64,000 nucleotides of DNA, from the NCBI GenBank assembly GCA_003600225.1, contig QZFT01000035.1, forward strand, positions 1-64,000, in the 5' to 3' direction. This DNA comes from Pseudonocardiaceae bacterium YIM PH 21723 (lineage in GTDB: Bacteria; Actinomycetota; Actinomycetes; Mycobacteriales; Pseudonocardiaceae). Under the pieces are notes generated by a model. It was not told the origin of the DNA. It ran no database searches and saw only the letters and a list, made by a program, of their open reading frames with translations. This document shows positions 16,240 through 24,585 of this stretch, piece by piece; the stretch's first letter is position 1, and each line of letters opens with the position of its first letter. A program made the position numbers and the translations under genes.

Positions 16240-16686
16240 GTGAACGGCATTGACTCGCACTTCTTCGCCACGATCGGTCAGGGCGTCGGCGCCATCATCC
16301 TGTACGCGATCGTCGGCCTGATCCTGATGCTGATCGGCTTCTGGGCCATCGACCTGACCACGCCCGGCAAGCTCTACCTGCTGGTCCGCGAGGGCAGGCC
16401 GAACGCCGTCGCGGTCAGCGCGGCCGGCCTGATCAGCATGGCCTTCGTCGTGGTCATCGCGATCAACGCCTGGGGCGTCGGTCAGCTGTGGCAGGGCCTG
16501 ATCGCCTCACTGATCTACGGCCTGGTCGGCATCGTGGTCCAGGTCATCGCCGTCATGGTGATGGAATGGGCCGCCAAGCTGGACATGGACACGCTGTTGC
16601 ACGAGCAGGCGTACAAGCCGCTGTCCCTGGTGATCGCCGCCGCGCACATCGCCATGGGACTCGTCGTCGCCGTCGCGGTGTCCTAG
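16240..16686 (+). CDS. DUF350 four-helix membrane protein (YjfL-like)
   Basis: 148 residues, GTG start after GAGGGAGA. Four predicted transmembrane helices at about 12-35, 58-80, 88-112 and 125-147, with the paired layout of DUF350 (two repeats of two helices). Conserved partner of YgiC/YjfC-like ligases; its function is unknown. Ninety-six bases follow the ligase gene, so it may have its own promoter or be in the same operon. A hairpin terminator follows. Confidence 0.85.
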   Translation: MNGIDSHFFATIGQGVGAIILYAIVGLILMLIGFWAIDLTTPGKLYLLVREGRPNAVAVSAAGLISMAFVVVIAINAWGVGQLWQGLIASLIYGLVGIVVQVIAVMVMEWAAKLDMDTLLHEQAYKPLSLVIAAAHIAMGLVVAVAVS

Positions 16687-16706
16687 CGGTCGAGCCGTCA
16701 GCCGAG

Positions 16707-16736
16707 AAGGCCCCGCCGGGCGCGCAGCGGGGCCTT
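16707..16736. terminator. Hairpin after DUF350 gene
   Basis: AAGGCCCCGC (16707-16716) pairs with GCGGGGCCTT (16727-16736), a 10-bp perfect stem with a 10-base loop, between the DUF350 and convergent DUF397 genes. It ends in CTT on the plus strand and is preceded by AAG, so it suits both directions. Confidence 0.75.
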
Positions 16737-16740
16737 CCGC

Positions 16741-16926
16741 TCACTGTGCCGACTTCATCGAGATCACAAAGGTCTGCCAGGGCTCAGCAGGGAACACAAG
16801 AATCGGGCCCGAGCTGTTCTTTGCATCCCGGACTGCGGCGTTACCGCTGATTCCGGCCACCTCCACGCAGGTGCCCGAACAGCCACAATGTGTCGATTTG
16901 CGGAACGAGTAAGACGACAGATCCAT
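16741..16926 (-). CDS. DUF397 small protein
   Basis: 61 residues. FRKSTHCGCSGTCVEVA near the N-terminus, AAVRDAKN in the middle and a closing W-x-x-F motif (PWQTFV) are the DUF397 pattern. The start at 16926 is chosen because GGAGG lies 7 bases upstream; a frame extending to 16965 lacks such a site. In actinomycetes these proteins usually follow an XRE/DUF5753 regulator and modulate development or antibiotic production. Here it stands alone, with no regulator beside it, which is less common. DUF397 proteins are present in many copies per genome, so a partner could be elsewhere. Confidence 0.85.
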   Translation of the reverse strand: MDLSSYSFRKSTHCGCSGTCVEVAGISGNAAVRDAKNSSGPILVFPAEPWQTFVISMKSAQ

Positions 16927-17097
16927 GATCTGACCTCCAAGCAACTGATCCGGCGTCTGTGCCACCTACCGTAACCAGCGACGACTGCCCTTTTTTGCCG
17001 TTTGTCCACTTGTGGACCAATTGCCAGTTCAGGCAATTGGCGCGGCTTGACAATTAACCGTTGGAAAGGGATATGCCCTTTCTGGAATGCTGGTGTC

Positions 17098-17763
17098 ATG
17101 GACGTCTATGCGGCGGTGACAGGCAGGCGGGCATTCCGTGGATACACAACACGACCGGTTCCCCGCGAGATCATCGAGCGGGTGCTCGGCGCGGCGGCCT
17201 GGGCGCCGTCCGGCTCGAATCTGCAGCCTTGGCAGGTCTTCGTGGTCACCGGCGGCCCCCTGGCCGAGTTGACCAAACGGGTCCTGGAGCGGGAGGCGGC
17301 CGGAGACCTCGGGGACGAGCGGCAGTTCGCCGAGCTCCCGGACGAACTGGTCCCGCCTTACCGGGAACGCAGGTCCGACTGCGGACGGAAGATCTACGGC
17401 GCCCGGGGCATCGCCCGCGATGACCAGGAGGGCAGGCGCCGGGCCGTTTCCCGTAACTGGAGCTTCTTCGGCGCACCGGCCGGCCTGTTCTGCTACATCG
17501 ACCGGAGCCTCGGTCAGGCCCAGTGGGCGGATCTGGGCATGTACCTGCAGAGCGTGATGCTGCTGCTGCGCGCGGAGGGCCTGGACAGCTGCCCGCAGAT
17601 CGCGTGGGCCCGCTACCGCACGACCGTCTCCGAGCTGGTCGGCGCCCCGGAGGAGCTGATCCTCTACTGCGGCATGTCCATCGGATACGCGGATGAGGAC
17701 GCGCCCTACCTGCGTCCCGAGCGCGCCCCGCTGTCCGAGACGGTCACCTTCCTCGGCGACTAG
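17098..17763 (+). CDS. Nitroreductase-family flavoprotein
   Basis: 221 residues with the FMN-binding start DVYAAVTGRRAFRGY and the motif APSGSNLQPWQVFVV near 35-50, then the C-terminal SIGYADED region. FMN-dependent NAD(P)H oxidoreductase; natural substrate not deducible. The ATG at 17098 is taken because the family core begins at residue 2; no strong ribosome-binding site is seen, though GGAAAGGG lies about 25 bases before. Its stop codon overlaps by three bases the stop codon of the convergent mannosyltransferase-like gene. Confidence 0.85.
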   Translation: MDVYAAVTGRRAFRGYTTRPVPREIIERVLGAAAWAPSGSNLQPWQVFVVTGGPLAELTKRVLEREAAGDLGDERQFAELPDELVPPYRERRSDCGRKIYGARGIARDDQEGRRRAVSRNWSFFGAPAGLFCYIDRSLGQAQWADLGMYLQSVMLLLRAEGLDSCPQIAWARYRTTVSELVGAPEELILYCGMSIGYADEDAPYLRPERAPLSETVTFLGD

Positions 17764-18986
17764 GCCACCCACACGCCGTTCGTGTACAGCGCGGTGAACA
17801 GGCCGAACAGGGACAGCGTGCCCACCATGACCAGTTGGCGGACGCGCGGGTGACGGCAGGCCAGCGCGCAGGCCACGCTCAGCGGGAACGCGCCCGCCAG
17901 GTGCCGGGGCAGCGAGGCCAGTGGATAGTGCGGGTCGCTCGCCACCAGCAGTGTCATGGTGAGCATCCCGGCGAAGAACAGCAGCTGATCGGCGGGCAGC
18001 CTGCGGCAGACGGCGGCCACCACGGCTACCGCCCCGAGGACCAGCACCAGATCCACCAGCGTGTGCGCGGCGGGGTCCTTGTCCGGGCCGCCGAGCACCG
18101 CGACCACCCGGACGAACGGCTCCCACGGCCACACCGGCTCGCGGTGCCAGAACTCCTGCTGCATGTGCGAGAACGACAGCGGGGCGTCGAACCTCCACCA
18201 CAGCCAGGTCATGTAGCCGAGTAGCCCGGTGGGCACCAGCGCGGTGGCGCCGATGATCCGCCAGCGGCCACGCAGGTCCCAGGTCTCGACCAGCAACACC
18301 AGGAACGGGATCACCAGCAGCACCGCGTTCGGCTTGGTGAGCGTGGCCAGGCCGCCCAGGGCGCCGGCAAGCCACAGCCGGTCGTGGCGGATCAGCAGGA
18401 ACACCGCGAGGCTCAGCGGGACGAGCAGCACCTCGGCGTAACCGGCCGCGAACCAGGCTGCGAACGGGGAGAAGGCGAACAGGAACACCGCCGCCCGCGC
18501 GGTCTCCGCGTCCCAGATCTCGTCCACCAGCTTGTACAGCAGCCAGTAGGTGACGAGCAGGCACACCGCTGCCATGGCCAGCGCCGCGTAGAACACCGTG
18601 CCCTCGGACAGGCCGAACGGCATGGCCAGCCAGCGCATCAGCGTGGGCCACAGCGGGAAGAAGACGACGCTCTCCGGGTGGTTCGTGCCGGGTGCGTTGG
18701 TGGCCAGGGCCGTCGTGGGCAGCCGCGGATCCCAGTAGCCGTAGACCGCGATCGCCGCGTAGTAGCCGATGTCGTAGCGGAAGAAGGTCTGCACACAGCG
18801 GGACGGCTGTTCCCAGCAGGAGAACCCGCCGGGCAGCTTGCTCACCGCGAACACGGTGATCGTGGTCAGCGCCGCGCGACTCAACAGGAAGATCCACAGG
18901 GCTTCGCGGATCGCCGGGCTCCAGCGACTGCTCCGGGGTGCGGCTGCCACGGGGACCTCGGTGTGTTCCAGCTCCTGGACGGACAT
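17760..18986 (-). CDS. PIG-V-like membrane mannosyltransferase
   Basis: 408 residues with roughly nine to ten transmembrane helices. Typical PIG-V/GT-C elements: YDIGYYAAIA with an acidic residue in the first external loop, the FFPLWPTLMR motif, and FSPFAAWFAAGYAEVLL in the middle, resembling the family's N-P-x-S-I-F/F-S-x-x-Y-S/A-E motif. These enzymes use polyprenyl-phosphate-mannose outside the membrane. The acceptor is unknown; possible targets include lipoglycans or secreted glycoproteins. Monocistronic by position; a hairpin repeat lies beyond its start. Confidence 0.75.
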   Translation of the reverse strand: MSVQELEHTEVPVAAAPRSSRWSPAIREALWIFLLSRAALTTITVFAVSKLPGGFSCWEQPSRCVQTFFRYDIGYYAAIAVYGYWDPRLPTTALATNAPGTNHPESVVFFPLWPTLMRWLAMPFGLSEGTVFYAALAMAAVCLLVTYWLLYKLVDEIWDAETARAAVFLFAFSPFAAWFAAGYAEVLLVPLSLAVFLLIRHDRLWLAGALGGLATLTKPNAVLLVIPFLVLLVETWDLRGRWRIIGATALVPTGLLGYMTWLWWRFDAPLSFSHMQQEFWHREPVWPWEPFVRVVAVLGGPDKDPAAHTLVDLVLVLGAVAVVAAVCRRLPADQLLFFAGMLTMTLLVASDPHYPLASLPRHLAGAFPLSVACALACRHPRVRQLVMVGTLSLFGLFTALYTNGVWVA

Positions 18987-19026
18987 CGGCCACCTTCCCC
19001 AGACTCGGCGTCCGGAGGATAGCGGG

Positions 19027-19069
19027 GAAGGGCGCTTTCAGCGCAGCAACTGCCCTGAAAGCGCCCTTC
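19027..19069. repeat. Perfect 15-bp inverted repeat (GGGCGCTTTC hairpin)
   Basis: GAAGGGCGCTTTCAG (19027-19041) and CTGAAAGCGCCCTTC (19055-19069) form a perfect stem with a 13-base loop directly behind the stop of the TNT immunity gene. It shares the GGGCGCTTT core with the two hairpins at 29.2-29.4 kb. It probably terminates the toxin operon. Confidence 0.75.
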
Positions 19070-19075
19070 ACGTCC

Positions 19076-19417
19076 TCAGCCGTTCAGCCGTGCCCTCGCC
19101 GCGTCGAGCGCCTCGCGCAGCGGGGCCGTGGCCGCCAGGTGGGCCTGACGACGGCGTTCGTACGCCTCCGCCGACTCACCGGACGCACCCAGCAACGCGG
19201 GCTTGGTCAGCAGCGCCAGGAAGGTCCGGCAGGCCTGGTCCTCGGACTCGAAGAGCCACTCCGGCCAGTACGTGCCCCGGTCGAACGAGCCACCGATCCA
19301 CCGGCCGTCCTCGGCCCGCAGGTAGTAGGCGCCGTCCGCCCCGGAACCGTCCAGGATGTAGGCGTCCGGGCTGACCCCTGACCTGCGCAGCTCGTCCCGC
19401 AGTTCGTCGACCGTCAC
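19076..19417 (-). CDS. Putative immunity protein for the TNT toxin
   Basis: 113 residues beginning with GTG that overlaps the toxin stop by four bases (GTGA), an arrangement typical of toxin-immunity pairs. The sequence has a compact middle rich in aromatics (AYYLRAEDGRWIGGSFDRGTYW-like, here cut to YYLRAEDGRW and RGTYWPEWLF) and a helical C-terminus; no signal peptide, so it acts in the cytoplasm where an imported NAD-degrading domain would act. I do not recognise a named family with confidence, and it is shorter than the M. tuberculosis TNT inhibitor IFT as I recall it. The function is inferred from position. Confidence 0.65.
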   Translation of the reverse strand: MTVDELRDELRRSGVSPDAYILDGSGADGAYYLRAEDGRWIGGSFDRGTYWPEWLFESEDQACRTFLALLTKPALLGASGESAEAYERRRQAHLAATAPLREALDAARARLNG

Positions 19418-22400
19418 GGGAACACCTCCTTGATGTAGCCCAGCTCGATCAGCTCGGCGACCGTCTTGTCCAGCTGGAACTGGATCGCGTGGCCGGGCTG
19501 GCCCCAGCCGGGCATGACCTCACCCTTGCGTACCGCGCCGGCTCCGGCATCCCAGTCCTTGATCCACTGGTACTGGTGGTAGTTCAGGTTCGGCTCCCAC
19601 GGGCTGACGTTGTTCGGCGGCAGTGCGCGGTCGCCGAACGAGTACGGGCCGTTCGGGCCGACCGGTGAGGTGAATTTGCCACCGGGATAGCCGAACCGGT
19701 CCCACAGGTCGCCGGCCTTGATCTTCGAGCCCCAGGCCGGATCCACCGAGCCGGGCACCGCGCCGTCCGCGGGCAACGCGTTGCCGTTGTCGGCCTTGCC
19801 GTAGTCCCAGCCGCCCTTGCCGTCACCGTACTTCGTGGTGAACTGGTCCTTCGTCAGGCCGGCGTAGAGGTCCTGCTTGTCGAACAGGTTCGCCCACGGG
19901 CCGGGGCTCGGGAAGTCGCCCGGGGTCATCTTGCGGCCACCGGCCTGCATGTCCTTGCCCGCCTTGTACAGCTGCGGAGCGCGGGCGACCAGCTCGGCGA
20001 AGTCGTTGCCGAGCGGGACCTTGAACAGCTTGCCGAACAGGTCCGGGGCGTCGGCACCGATCTTGCGCATCGCCTCGGCCAGCTTCGGCATGTCCAGCAG
20101 GGCCAGCCGCTTGCCCAGTTCCTGCGCGGCCTGGGTGGCGGTCAGGCCGGAGCGGCCACCGTTGGTCACCGCCGAGTCCACCATGGTCTTCACCGAGTCG
20201 ACGCCCGCGAGGGACATCAGCTCGCCGAACTTGGCCGGGCCCGCCGTGCCCAGCAGGTCGGTAAACCGGTCCGGGCCGATGGCCTTGACCGTGTCGCCGA
20301 CCAGGCTGGGACCGCGTTCGGCGAGGAGCCTGCCGAAGTCGGTGACCTTGGTGCCGTTGAGCAGCTTGACCAGGTTGTCCACCCCGGTGGCCTTGGCCAG
20401 TGCGCCGAGGTCCTTGCCGGTGACCGTGGTGGTCAGCTCGCCGATCCGGTCCACGTTGACGCCGTTGACCAGCTTGGCGAAGTCCGTGGCGCCCATGGCC
20501 TTGATCGCCTCGGACATCCGGGTCGGCCCGACCTTGGCGATGGCCTCGGCGGCCTTGCTCGCACCGGTGTCGGTGAGGAACTTCGCCAGGTCCGCCGCGC
20601 CGATCTCGTAGATGGCCTGCGCCGCCTTGGCCGCGCCCACGCCGTCGATCAGCTTGGTCAGGTTGCCGGCGCCCAGATCCTTGATCGCGCCGACGGCGGT
20701 CGTGGCGTCGATCTCCTTGAGCAGCCTGCCCAGTGGCAGGGCGCCCAGGTCGGTGATCGCCTGCTTGACCGCGCCGACACCCAGTTCGCCGAGTGCCTTG
20801 GTGACCGCGATCGAACCGGACTCGGCCATCACCTTGCCCAGGTCCACCGCGCCTATCTGGGTCAGCGCCTCGCTCGCCTTGACCGTGCCCATGTCGGTGA
20901 GGAACTGCCCCAGCTTGCCGCCGCCCAGTTGCTCCGCGGCCTTGGCCAGATCGGTGGTGCCGATCTTGGTCATCGCCTCGGCGAGGGACTTGGCGTTGGT
21001 CTCCGCGAGGAGTTTGCCCAGGTTGGCCGCGTTGATGTCGTTGACCATCTTGGCCACGTCGGCCGCACTGGTCTCGCCGAGCAGCTTGCCGAGGTGGCCC
21101 GCGTCGACGTCCTTGAGCGTCTTGGCCAGCGTGTCGCCACCGATCTTGGCGATGGCCTCGGCCGCGGCCTTGCTGGACGAGCCGGCCATCAGCTTGCCGA
21201 CGTCCAGGCCGCCGACCTCGAAGACGACCTTGGCCAGGTTCGCCGCACCCATCTCGGAGAACGCGGCCACCGCCTTGGCCGCCCCGGCGCCCTTGAACAG
21301 GCCGCCGAGCGACACCGCCGCCAGCTCGCCGGAGAGCTTGCCGGCACTGACCGCGCCCAGCTCGGCGATCATCTTGCTGACGTTGGTGGCGCCGAGCTCG
21401 CTGACCGCCTTGAACCCGTTGAAGACCCCGGCCTCGCCGAGCAGCTTCAGGGTGCCGCCGATGCCCAGCTCCACGGTGAGCTTGGTCAGGTTGACCAGCT
21501 TCGCGCCGCCGCCACCGGGGATGAACAGCATGCCCACGTCGGCGAAGGTCATGCCCAGGGCCTTGGCCGGGTTCTTCTTCCACTCCTCGAGGTGGATCAG
21601 CTCGCCCGGGTTCTCGATGATCTTCTCGAAGCCCTCGACGATCTGCTTGCACGCGTCCTGGAACTTGGCCGCGCACTTGCCGAGGGTGAACAGGCCGTAG
21701 CCGACGTTGAAGATCGACTCGGAGACGCCGTCCATGAAGTCGGCCGGGCCGCCGGTCGCGGTCGCCGCGTTCGGGCCGAACAGGGCCGTCTTGATGCCCA
21801 TCTTGATGGCGTCCACGAACGCCTTGCGGTCCGCCGCGTCGTTGACCTTCGGCACCGCCTCGGCCAGGTTCTTGGCCAGCTCCCGCATCTGCTCGGCGGC
21901 GGGCATGATCAGGTCCACCAGCTTCTGGACCTTGCCGACCTCGGTCTCCGCCCGGCCGACTCCGGCCGCGGCGACGTCCTTGGCCTGCCGGGCGACATCG
22001 GCGTTCTGCCGGGCCGCCGCGTACGCGGTGCTGGCGACGCTGGCCGCCTCACCGGCACCGGCCGCCGCGCCCCGGGCCGCGGCCGCGTCCCGCTGCGCCT
22101 GCGCGTCCGCCTGCGCCGCCCGGGAAGCCGCGGCGCGTGCGCCCACCGCCTCCGCGTTCGCCACATTCGCCGCGTCGACCGCGGCCTGCGCCGACCTGGC
22201 CGCGTTGTCCGCGGACACCGCCGCGTTGTAGGCCGCGTCGTAGGCCGGTTTGATCTGCGCGATCGCCCGGTCCGCCGCCGCCTTGGCATCCAGTGCGGCC
22301 TGCGCCGCCTCCGCCGCCTTCTGTTGCGCGAGGGTGGCCTGGTCCTGGCCGATGACCAGGGCCTCCGCCGCGATGTTCACCGCGAGCGCGGCGTCCGTGT

Positions 22401-24585
22401 TGAGGTCCGCGTACGGGGTGCCGCCGCTGATCGCCGCACCGGCCGGGCCGGCGATACCGGCGGCCGAGTAGCGGGCGTCACTGGCGGCGCGGGCGGCGAT
22501 GTTCGCCTGCACGCCGGCCATCACGGCTTCCTGCAGCGAGGCCTCGGCCTCGGCGCGGGTGTTCTCCGCGGCCACCTTCGCCTGCGCGGCCACCGCGGCG
22601 GCCTGCTGGGCGTCGTTGATCGCGTTCAACGCGTTGCGGTTGGCCTCGGCGGCCTCGTTGCTGGCCTTGGTGGCCTCGTTGTTCGAGGTCACCGCGGCCT
22701 GGTGGGTCTTGGCCGCCTCGGCGGTCGCGGCCTGTGCCGCCGCCCTCGCCTTGGCTGCCGCCGCAGCGGCGACCGCCGCCGCCCTACCCGCACCGCTGGC
22801 CGCGTCGGCCGCGGCGTCGGCGTCCCGGGCGGTGTTGGCCGAGTGGCCCCGCGCGCGTTCCAGGGCGCCCTTGGCCTCCTGGTACTTGCGGTTCGCCTCG
22901 TCGGCCTGCGGGGTGCCCGCCTTCGCCGCGGCGTCGGCCTCCTTGGCCGCCGCGTCGAACTGGGCGGCGTTCACCGCGTCCGCCGCGGTCTTGGCGTTGC
23001 GTGCCGCGTCCGCCGCCCGCTGGGCGCTCTTGGCGAACTCGTTGCCCGCGGTGATCGCCTCGTTGCCCCGGTCCAGGGCGTTGTTGACCTCGGTGATCGT
23101 CAGGTTCTGGTTGGTGATCGCGCTGTTCGCCGCGTCCTGGGACTTCTGCTGGTAGGACAGCGCCGTGCCCATCGCGTTGACCGCGATGGCCTGCTGCGCC
23201 TCGGCGACCTGCCTTGCCGAGCGGGTCTTGGCGGCGTGCTCCCAGGCCCGCTTCTCCGCCGCTTCGGCGTTGATCCGGGCCTGCTTGGCGCGGGCCGCGT
23301 GGGCCTGCGCCTGCCGGGCCTGTTCGGCGGCGGCGTTCTCCAGGGCCTTGGCCTGGCGGGCGTACTCCTCGGCCGTCTCCCGGTAGCGCTGCGCGTTGTC
23401 CGCGTGCACCTGGGCGTTGGCGTTGGCGTCGAGGGCCTTGCTGGCCGCGAGGGTCGCCTCGGTCGCGAAACCGGCGGTCTCGGCGGCCTTGCTCGCGGCG
23501 ACGGCGGCGTTGGCGACCGCGCTGGTCACCGTGGCCCAGTCCTGGCCGTCCGTCAGCTTGGTCTCGGCCAGCTTCTTGGCGCCGTCCTGGGCGAGGGCGT
23601 TGGCCCGGTCCGCCTCGGTGGCCTTGGTCTTGGCCCGCTTACCCGCGTCGGTGGCGTCGATCCACAGCCGGTTCAGCTCGTCGGTGCGCCCCCGGCCGCC
23701 CATGTCCCGGGCGACCTTGTCCTCCCGGTAGATGGCGTCGGCGCGCTTGGCCGCGTTGTTGGCGATGCGCATCTCCTGCGCGGCCTCGGCCAGTGCCCGC
23801 GTCGCCTGGAGGCCCGCTTGGAGGATCTGGGTGCGGGCCTTGGTCGCGCGGGTGGTGCGCTCGGCCAGGTCGGCCAGGTCCTTGGCGGCCTTGGTGCGGT
23901 CGTCGAGGGCGCGCTGGACCGCTTCCTGCTGCTCCCGGTCCGCCTGGTTGGCGACCTGGAAGCCCTTGTCGAAGAAGTCCTGGACGCGGGTCTGGTCGCC
24001 GGAGTCGAGGGCCAGCTGGCCTTCGAGGCGCACCCGGGGACCGCCACTGTCCACCATGGACTGGACGCGGTCCCGGACGAGCTTCTCCTGCTTCTGCTTG
24101 TCCTCCTCGTTCTTCTTGTCGATCAGCTCCGCCGCGTCCTTGCCGTAGGCGACGAAGTCGGCGATCTTCTTGTCGTCATTGGTGGCCAGGACTTCCTGGG
24201 CCCGCTGCTTGACGGTCGGGGTGCCGGACTTCGCCCACTCCTCGACCTTCGCCCGGTTCTGCCGGGCGGTCTCCTTCTTGCGGTCGGCCGCCTTCTTCTC
24301 CGCCTCGGCCTGGCCGTGGTCCAGGAAGTCGGCGATGACCTTCGGGTCCTTGGTGTCCAGTGCGGCCTGCGCGGCGGCCCGGACCTCCGGGTCCTCGTGC
24401 AGCCGGGCGATGTCCTCCACCAGCTGCCGGTTGAACTCGTCGTCCTCTGTGGACGGAGCATCCTCGGCAGCGGCGGTGATCACCGTCGCCGTGCTGAGCA
24501 GGGGTGGTGTCACCCCGGTGGGCAGCGCGACGACCAGCAGTAACGCCAGTGCCGTGAACAGCTGCGATAACAGTCTTCGTGTCAT
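19414..24585 (-). CDS. Giant secreted ALF-repeat polymorphic toxin with C-terminal TNT domain
   Basis: 1723 residues. Signal peptide about 1-38. ALF repeats about 45-230 (units such as AAQAALDTKDPKVIADFLDHG). A very long Ala-rich coiled-coil/helical stretch about 235-870. Residues about 1050-1480 are an array of 15-16-residue helical units of the type IGAADLAKFLTDTGA. The last 100 residues match the TNT fold of M. tuberculosis CpnT: DRFGYPGGKF from 1629, DRALPP with Arg1653, YHQYQW around 1669-1674 and HAIQF with Gln1702; CpnT-TNT hydrolyses NAD and kills by depletion. The gene starts inside the stop of the ALF accessory gene (ATGA) and ends in the GTG of the immunity gene, so three products are translationally coupled. 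Export appears to be by Sec; no T6SS, T7SS or PT-VENN/CdiB partner is visible. Confidence 0.85.
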   Translation of the reverse strand: MTRRLLSQLFTALALLLVVALPTGVTPPLLSTATVITAAAEDAPSTEDDEFNRQLVEDIARLHEDPEVRAAAQAALDTKDPKVIADFLDHGQAEAEKKAADRKKETARQNRAKVEEWAKSGTPTVKQRAQEVLATNDDKKIADFVAYGKDAAELIDKKNEEDKQKQEKLVRDRVQSMVDSGGPRVRLEGQLALDSGDQTRVQDFFDKGFQVANQADREQQEAVQRALDDRTKAAKDLADLAERTTRATKARTQILQAGLQATRALAEAAQEMRIANNAAKRADAIYREDKVARDMGGRGRTDELNRLWIDATDAGKRAKTKATEADRANALAQDGAKKLAETKLTDGQDWATVTSAVANAAVAASKAAETAGFATEATLAASKALDANANAQVHADNAQRYRETAEEYARQAKALENAAAEQARQAQAHAARAKQARINAEAAEKRAWEHAAKTRSARQVAEAQQAIAVNAMGTALSYQQKSQDAANSAITNQNLTITEVNNALDRGNEAITAGNEFAKSAQRAADAARNAKTAADAVNAAQFDAAAKEADAAAKAGTPQADEANRKYQEAKGALERARGHSANTARDADAAADAASGAGRAAAVAAAAAAKARAAAQAATAEAAKTHQAAVTSNNEATKASNEAAEANRNALNAINDAQQAAAVAAQAKVAAENTRAEAEASLQEAVMAGVQANIAARAASDARYSAAGIAGPAGAAISGGTPYADLNTDAALAVNIAAEALVIGQDQATLAQQKAAEAAQAALDAKAAADRAIAQIKPAYDAAYNAAVSADNAARSAQAAVDAANVANAEAVGARAAASRAAQADAQAQRDAAAARGAAAGAGEAASVASTAYAAARQNADVARQAKDVAAAGVGRAETEVGKVQKLVDLIMPAAEQMRELAKNLAEAVPKVNDAADRKAFVDAIKMGIKTALFGPNAATATGGPADFMDGVSESIFNVGYGLFTLGKCAAKFQDACKQIVEGFEKIIENPGELIHLEEWKKNPAKALGMTFADVGMLFIPGGGGAKLVNLTKLTVELGIGGTLKLLGEAGVFNGFKAVSELGATNVSKMIAELGAVSAGKLSGELAAVSLGGLFKGAGAAKAVAAFSEMGAANLAKVVFEVGGLDVGKLMAGSSSKAAAEAIAKIGGDTLAKTLKDVDAGHLGKLLGETSAADVAKMVNDINAANLGKLLAETNAKSLAEAMTKIGTTDLAKAAEQLGGGKLGQFLTDMGTVKASEALTQIGAVDLGKVMAESGSIAVTKALGELGVGAVKQAITDLGALPLGRLLKEIDATTAVGAIKDLGAGNLTKLIDGVGAAKAAQAIYEIGAADLAKFLTDTGASKAAEAIAKVGPTRMSEAIKAMGATDFAKLVNGVNVDRIGELTTTVTGKDLGALAKATGVDNLVKLLNGTKVTDFGRLLAERGPSLVGDTVKAIGPDRFTDLLGTAGPAKFGELMSLAGVDSVKTMVDSAVTNGGRSGLTATQAAQELGKRLALLDMPKLAEAMRKIGADAPDLFGKLFKVPLGNDFAELVARAPQLYKAGKDMQAGGRKMTPGDFPSPGPWANLFDKQDLYAGLTKDQFTTKYGDGKGGWDYGKADNGNALPADGAVPGSVDPAWGSKIKAGDLWDRFGYPGGKFTSPVGPNGPYSFGDRALPPNNVSPWEPNLNYHQYQWIKDWDAGAGAVRKGEVMPGWGQPGHAIQFQLDKTVAELIELGYIKEVFP

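Noticed and set aside
14140-16260. Open frame of about 700 codons on the minus strand
   Set aside because: Antisense to the YjfM/YjfC-like operon, which has clear domains and ribosome-binding sites on the plus strand.
17029-19071. Minus-strand open frame of 680 codons
   Set aside because: Overlaps the PIG-V-like gene in another frame and runs antisense through the nitroreductase; composition is typical of a GC-rich shadow frame.
20929-24543. Very long open frame (about 1200 codons) on the plus strand
   Set aside because: It is antisense to the TNT toxin. Alanine-rich genes at this GC content leave the complementary frames free of stops; the translation is Gly/Arg/Leu-rich low-complexity sequence with no start signal.
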